Assembly: GCA_949361645.1 (NCBI GenBank)
Contig: OX442420.1
Location: forward strand, 124,001 to 188,000
Direction: 5' to 3'
Source: Spongilla lacustris
Taxonomy: Eukaryota; Porifera; Demospongiae; Spongillida; Spongillidae
Length of the DNA: 64,000 bases
The translations under genes and the position numbers were made by a program. Below, in pieces: positions 60,348 to 64,000 of this stretch (the first letter of the stretch is position 1; each line of letters starts with the position of its first letter). The notes under the pieces are model-generated. The model saw nothing but the letters and a program-made list of their open reading frames with translations, was not told the origin of the DNA and made no database searches.

Positions 60348-63300
60348 TCACATGACTAACTACCATATTTCTTTAAAGGCTACTGCACATCCCCCTACTG
60401 TTAGCACCCTCACTGCATTTAAACTATCAGGACCCATGGTAGTGGGTCCTATGTAGGATTGGCTTTGTGGGCGTGGTTTTCGATTGAGCGTTTTTAAATT
60501 TAACGAAGCGTTGCCTTTACTCGCCAGCTCGCATATAATCCATCACAAACATGACAGATATGCACATATAACGTGAGCTTCGCTAAACAGTGCCGTTTAC
60601 GTGGAGTGACAAGTCGGTACCAAAATTCCGCCATTTAATTTTTGTTCTCCTCCTCCTCAGTCTTCCATTCATCACGTATAACTTGCGACAGGAACGTCGT
60701 AAGAAGACGAGATTAGCTTCAAAAAGTTGCATTTGATTTCCAAACGTGCCCTATCATACAAATAAGACCTACAGTTGTTAGCTGGTGACGAAATGCCGTG
60801 AAATGACTCGAGCAGGTGCAAATTCATTATCGGTGAAAATTCTCAGTTGCCTAGCAGTAGTAATATGACGACACACACGCATCTTAATTTACTGTTGCCA
60901 GGCTACGCGTATACGCAGCTGCAGACACGTTTACAACAGGCGGTTCTAATTAAGCAAAGGTGACCAAACCAAAGAAAACGGCCCGTTAACAAGGAGAACT
61001 CTGAGTTTAAGATATAGGTAGGCCTATCAATAAAATTATAAAGAGGCCTATATACTCAGATTTAATACCCGATACTGATACGAGGAATCTAAGCGTCCTA
61101 TGCATTGCAACGAATACTATATTATATTGACTGAACACTCCTGGCAGAGAAAAAAATATTAGGGGAACAAGTAAATCAAAAACTTCTCTTTCGAGAAAGT
61201 GATTGGTGGTATGTAGGATTGGTGGTGCAAAAAGCAAGGAAACGAGGTACAGTATGTTAAAGTGAGGTTTGGTAGGATCCTACAACTATAACAGTCCTAC
61301 ATTTGCAAATATATAGGCTTCTTCATTTGCAAATTCAGGACTGTGAGTTGTAGGATCCTACCAAACCTCACTTTAACATACTGTACCTTGTTTCCTTGCT
61401 TTTTGCACCACCAATCCTACATCCCACCAATCACTTTCTCGATAGAGAAGTTTTTGATTTACTTGTAGCATTATGAAATCTTGCAATCTGGTCAATTGTG
61501 GGTACCTTATTTTACACAGGATCTCATTAGGTACTCTACATTAAGAGGACCCACCCTCTGGCTACCCTCACTATGATAAGGATCTAGGGGATTTCGAATA
61601 ACATAGATCCCTCGTGTTAACTTAAATATTGTTCTGAATACTAACATGTACCACATGGTACCTATGATTTAGGTCTGCATTGACTCTCACAAGGTTTGGG
61701 TTCAGAGGACAAATCCATAGCCTTCATACTACCTTGAACATTGTACCAACCAATGACAGCTGATTTTTTTGCCAAATAGCTCCAATGGAAGAGCTAATTA
61801 CCCATGGAATTCGCGATCCAGGACTGCCATGGTTACTGTGTCTACAAACCATGTGGGTCTAATATCACTAGATGGACACCTCAGAGCCGGAGAACTGATA
61901 AGAAGAGTGCATGACCGAAGAGTGTATGGATCAGGTGTTACTGTAGGTAGTGGTCTGTATATATGCAAGACATACATGTAAAAACATTCTCTCTGAGAAC
62001 GTTGGTGGTATAGAACTTGAAGGCAATGGTGGTGTAAAAAGGAGTGGAACAAGTGATTTGACACTTTGTAGAAAAGCATTACAATTTATGTTGCTAAATA
62101 TATAATAATAAAGCCATGGGTATGATTGGCTATCTTTAAAACGGTTCCTCAAGATTCTGAGTCACACTCACCCAGGAAAATGACAGGAAAATTGGGTCCT
62201 AATGGGAACGAGAACTGAACAAGTCCTTTCACTTAAAGCAAATGATCTGGTGACTTAAACAAAATTGACTGTCTTTCCCTTCTGGTTTGATAGCAACAAT
62301 GAGTCAGTACGTGAATTTCACAGTAGTTGCGTTTTAAAAAATGATTTCATGATATCTACAGCACAAATCCTATATGCTACTTGCTACTGCTAGATAGCGA
62401 TATAAAGACTCCTACCTGTAGATGTACTTGTATGTTTATAACACTGCTCAATGGCACACCCACATCAAAGAATAAAACTTACTATTATTCGATTGAGGTC
62501 TTGCTTCCTTGTCTGTAGATCCCTAACCCTCTGTTGACTTTTCTTCAGCTGTTCCTGGTCATTGTTGTCATCAGAAGCTTTGATGGGGTATGACACTTCT
62601 GCCTTGATCTCAGCACCTCGATAAAGAGAGGCCTGGGGCCTTGATGGTATGTTGGTCAGCAAAGCCACAAATGGATCCTGAAAATGAAACACAATGACAC
62701 AAATTAACAAACTGTGACAGAAGCAAATGTCACTGATATCCAAGAGAGACACCACAACAACCATATTAAAAGGAACCCTGGACAACCACCGTGTTGTTGA
62801 ATTTCAATTTCACTATGTGCATATCAAGCAGCTGTACCGCCAGCAGTACAAGTGCATCAAAACAATAAACACCTTGGCACGAATTAAATGATGATGGTAA
62901 ACAGGTTCATATAGTATTAAATCTTACTTTGGACTTATCCTGGAACTTGTTTTTGATTTGAGAATGTTCTACAGTAGCTCTTTGTTTCTAAAAAAAGGAG
63001 AGATGTATTGATATGGCAATACCACACTTTGAATAATAATTCATTTTGTACACTCACATCAAATTATAATTATTGCAGATGTGATAATAAAACACATGCA
63101 GGCTTGTACTCACCTTTTCAGCTTCTACTAATATTCTGATAGCTTCTTTGTTCCTTCTGTGTGTAGCTATATCTAGAGCTGTTTTGTGTAGCTAGGTGGG
63201 AAAAAAGGCATGCCATCTGATATGTATGGATTATTGTACATGTGCAAACAGTACAGGCACATAGGTGTAACAGTACAGATGCATAGGTGTACCAGGGGAG

Positions 63301-63911
63301 TATACCTTGGAGCTCTTCACTTCCACAGCCACTTTATGTTTCAACATGACTTCCATGATGTCACACCTATTACACTCAGCAGCTAACATTATTGGAGTAT
63401 ATCCCTCCTATGAAGGGGAAAAAATATATATCTTTGAAACAGTAAACTGAAGCATACAGATACACTAGCTGCTGGACCTTATGTGCTTAACTATAACCCT
63501 GGATAGGTAAAATCACCAGAATCCAAATATCCAGAATGCATTTATATCTTCTACACCTACCTGTACACTAAAACGCTTCTATAGTCCTAATCACAATACC
63601 ATAGCCTCCTTACAATGTTTTCCAATTCCACGTTCTCTCCTGTCTTAAGAAGACGTTCCACCTCCTTAATATCACCATCCCTGATAGCAGCATGGAACGC
63701 ACAGTCCTGTGATAGTGCAGAGTTAATACACCACCTAGGTCCACCATTACATCCCCTAGGTCCACCATTACATCACCTAGGTCCACCATTACATCACACC
63801 CAGGCCCACCATTAGAGGTATTACACACAACCCAGTGCCATTACCTTCACACGATTAACCACAGACACAGGTATTATTGCAGAGTCAATATCCTCCTGCG
63901 CAGAGTGATAG
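54501..63911 (-). CDS. Ankyrin-coiled coil-Roc-COR-double Death domain protein (DAPK/ROCO-like)
   Basis: Exons in order: 63845-63911 (YHSAQEDIDSAIIPVS), 63614-63706, 63306-63407 and 63114-63191 (three ankyrin repeats), 62928-62987, 62483-62677, 60068-60244 and 59442-59640 (coiled coil), 57105-57848 (Roc), 55610-56604 (COR), 54791-55115 (Death-1) and 54501-54727 (Death-2, stop TAA). All phases agree, giving about 1,086 residues in the window; the 5' end lies to the right. Roc has a P-loop GLPLSGKS, WDIGG (switch II) and VVGTH. COR starts GDVIKIKQALDELIS and ends with a CPHCKED pair. Death-1 carries LGIALGYTTAEIKEE; Death-2 carries YKVLEKWSAKE and LVAALFDYGYVRVAEFL. The order resembles DAPK1 without the kinase, so a GTP-binding cytoplasmic scaffold for Death-domain signalling is likely (inference). 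The Roc exon 5' border is the least certain. Confidence 0.8.
55364..55563. other. Assembly gap, 200 N
   Basis: Lies in the COR-Death intron. By alignment to the plus copy it replaces about 338 bp of poly-G-rich sequence (52399-52736). Confidence 0.98.
56608..57102 (-). mobile_element. MITE acting as an intron, minus copy
   Basis: Ends CAGTGGCAGATTTAGGG and inverse of CAGGGGTGGATATAGG, flanked by the direct repeat AAGGT. Splicing 56605-57104 with donor AAG|GTCAGT and acceptor CTGAAG|GT removes the element and one repeat copy exactly. It joins CAA G|GT GAT in frame between Roc (ending AVNATNQ) and COR (GDVIKIK). The element is 495 bp, with the GC module at about 56700-56770. Confidence 0.85.
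57849..59441. other. Intron between coiled-coil and Roc exons
   Basis: 1.6 kb with no convincing exon; ORFs at 57997-58344 and 58978-59244 (minus) match nothing that I recognise. Contains the palindrome ATCCTGAATTCAGGAT (58206-58221), CCTGAATTCAGG (58231-58242) and the inverted pair ATCCTTAATTCAGGAT / ATCCTGAATTAAGGAT (59084-59119). Confidence 0.45.
60318..60343. repeat. Poly-G run in intron
   Basis: Follows CATTTCAGTGGTGCATC. The same position in the equivalent intron carries a G run at about 2612 and 12447, so the run is an inherited but length-variable part of the cassette. Confidence 0.85.
60430..62480. other. Large intron between DPFVALL and KNLKRKM exons
   Basis: Anonymous DNA not present in cassettes A-C (their intron here is about 300 bp), so mostly inserted sequence. 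It contains the fold-back repeat at 61168-61466 and, at 61981-62080, a diverged relative of it (GTTGGTGGTATAGAA, GGTGGTGTAAAAAGG); another relative is at 59707-59800. No gene recognised. Confidence 0.5.
61168..61466. repeat. Fold-back palindrome, about 300 bp
   Basis: Almost the whole interval is self-complementary (CAAGTAAATCAAAAACTTCT at the left against its inverse at the right), with few mismatches and a centre near 61317. Confidence 0.9.
63726..63800. repeat. 21-bp minisatellite, three units
   Basis: Short version of the CCTAGGTCCACCATTACATCA array in the same intron position as 6795 and 14664, which suggests the ancestral low copy number. Confidence 0.9.
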
Positions 63912-64000
63912 CTGCAACTGCTATCATGCTACAACAGAAAAGAAATAGATTACAGTAAAACATACCCTATTCAAAGGTCATTGCCGTGAATTGATATGTA

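Overview
The window is animal genomic DNA. Genes are split by short GT-AG introns, and the proteins are metazoan-type: ankyrin repeats, a Roc-COR GTPase module and Death domains, plus an animal-type pogo transposase and an LTR retrotransposon primed by a eukaryotic tRNA-Ser. Small introns, expanded ankyrin/ROCO/Death proteins and dense MITEs and minisatellites suggest an early-branching invertebrate, possibly a sponge; this is inference. Two runs of exactly 200 N (16289-16488, 55364-55563) look like fixed-size scaffold joins, so adjacency across them is not proven by sequence.

Layout. (1) 1-16.2 kb, minus strand: head-to-tail copies of the N-terminal half of an ankyrin/coiled-coil protein. 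Recurrent small exons are separated by introns full of minisatellites (25, 21, 29 and about 18 bp units) and MITEs. (2) 16.5-26.2 kb: a large inverted repeat with arms of about 3.27 kb. Each arm carries a spliced DDE integrase gene and HECT ubiquitin-ligase exons; a SAM domain and a more complete HECT gene lie in the spacer. (3) 26.5-34.5 kb: a long alternating purine-pyrimidine tract, then mostly MITEs and anonymous DNA. (4) 34.5-39.2 kb: an intact pogo-like transposase with a C-terminal PHD-like finger, among repeated TGGCGAACA-type motifs. (5) 40.0-53.6 kb, plus strand: a diverged relative of the coiled-coil exons. Its intron holds nested transposons with an intact gypsy element (44042-48951) at the core. 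It is followed by Roc, COR and two Death-domain exons. (6) 54.5-63.9 kb, minus strand: the most complete host gene, running from ankyrin repeats through coiled coil, Roc and COR to two Death domains, in phase over at least eleven exons. Its 3' half is an inverted, slightly diverged copy of the plus-strand 3' half.

The host genes form one family resembling the non-kinase part of DAPK1 (ankyrin-Roc-COR-Death), probably cytoplasmic signalling scaffolds. Partial tandem copies on the left would encode only the ankyrin/coiled-coil part. The plus-strand 3' copy carries frameshifts in Roc and is probably a pseudogene.

The three observations most worth following are: a MITE that behaves as a precisely spliced intron in the Roc-COR gene, with the splice sites supplied by its AAGGT target duplication; an integrase gene paired with SAM/HECT genes in an inverted repeat, possibly a ubiquitin-ligase-carrying DNA transposon; and the chimeric inverted duplication of the Roc-COR-Death half.
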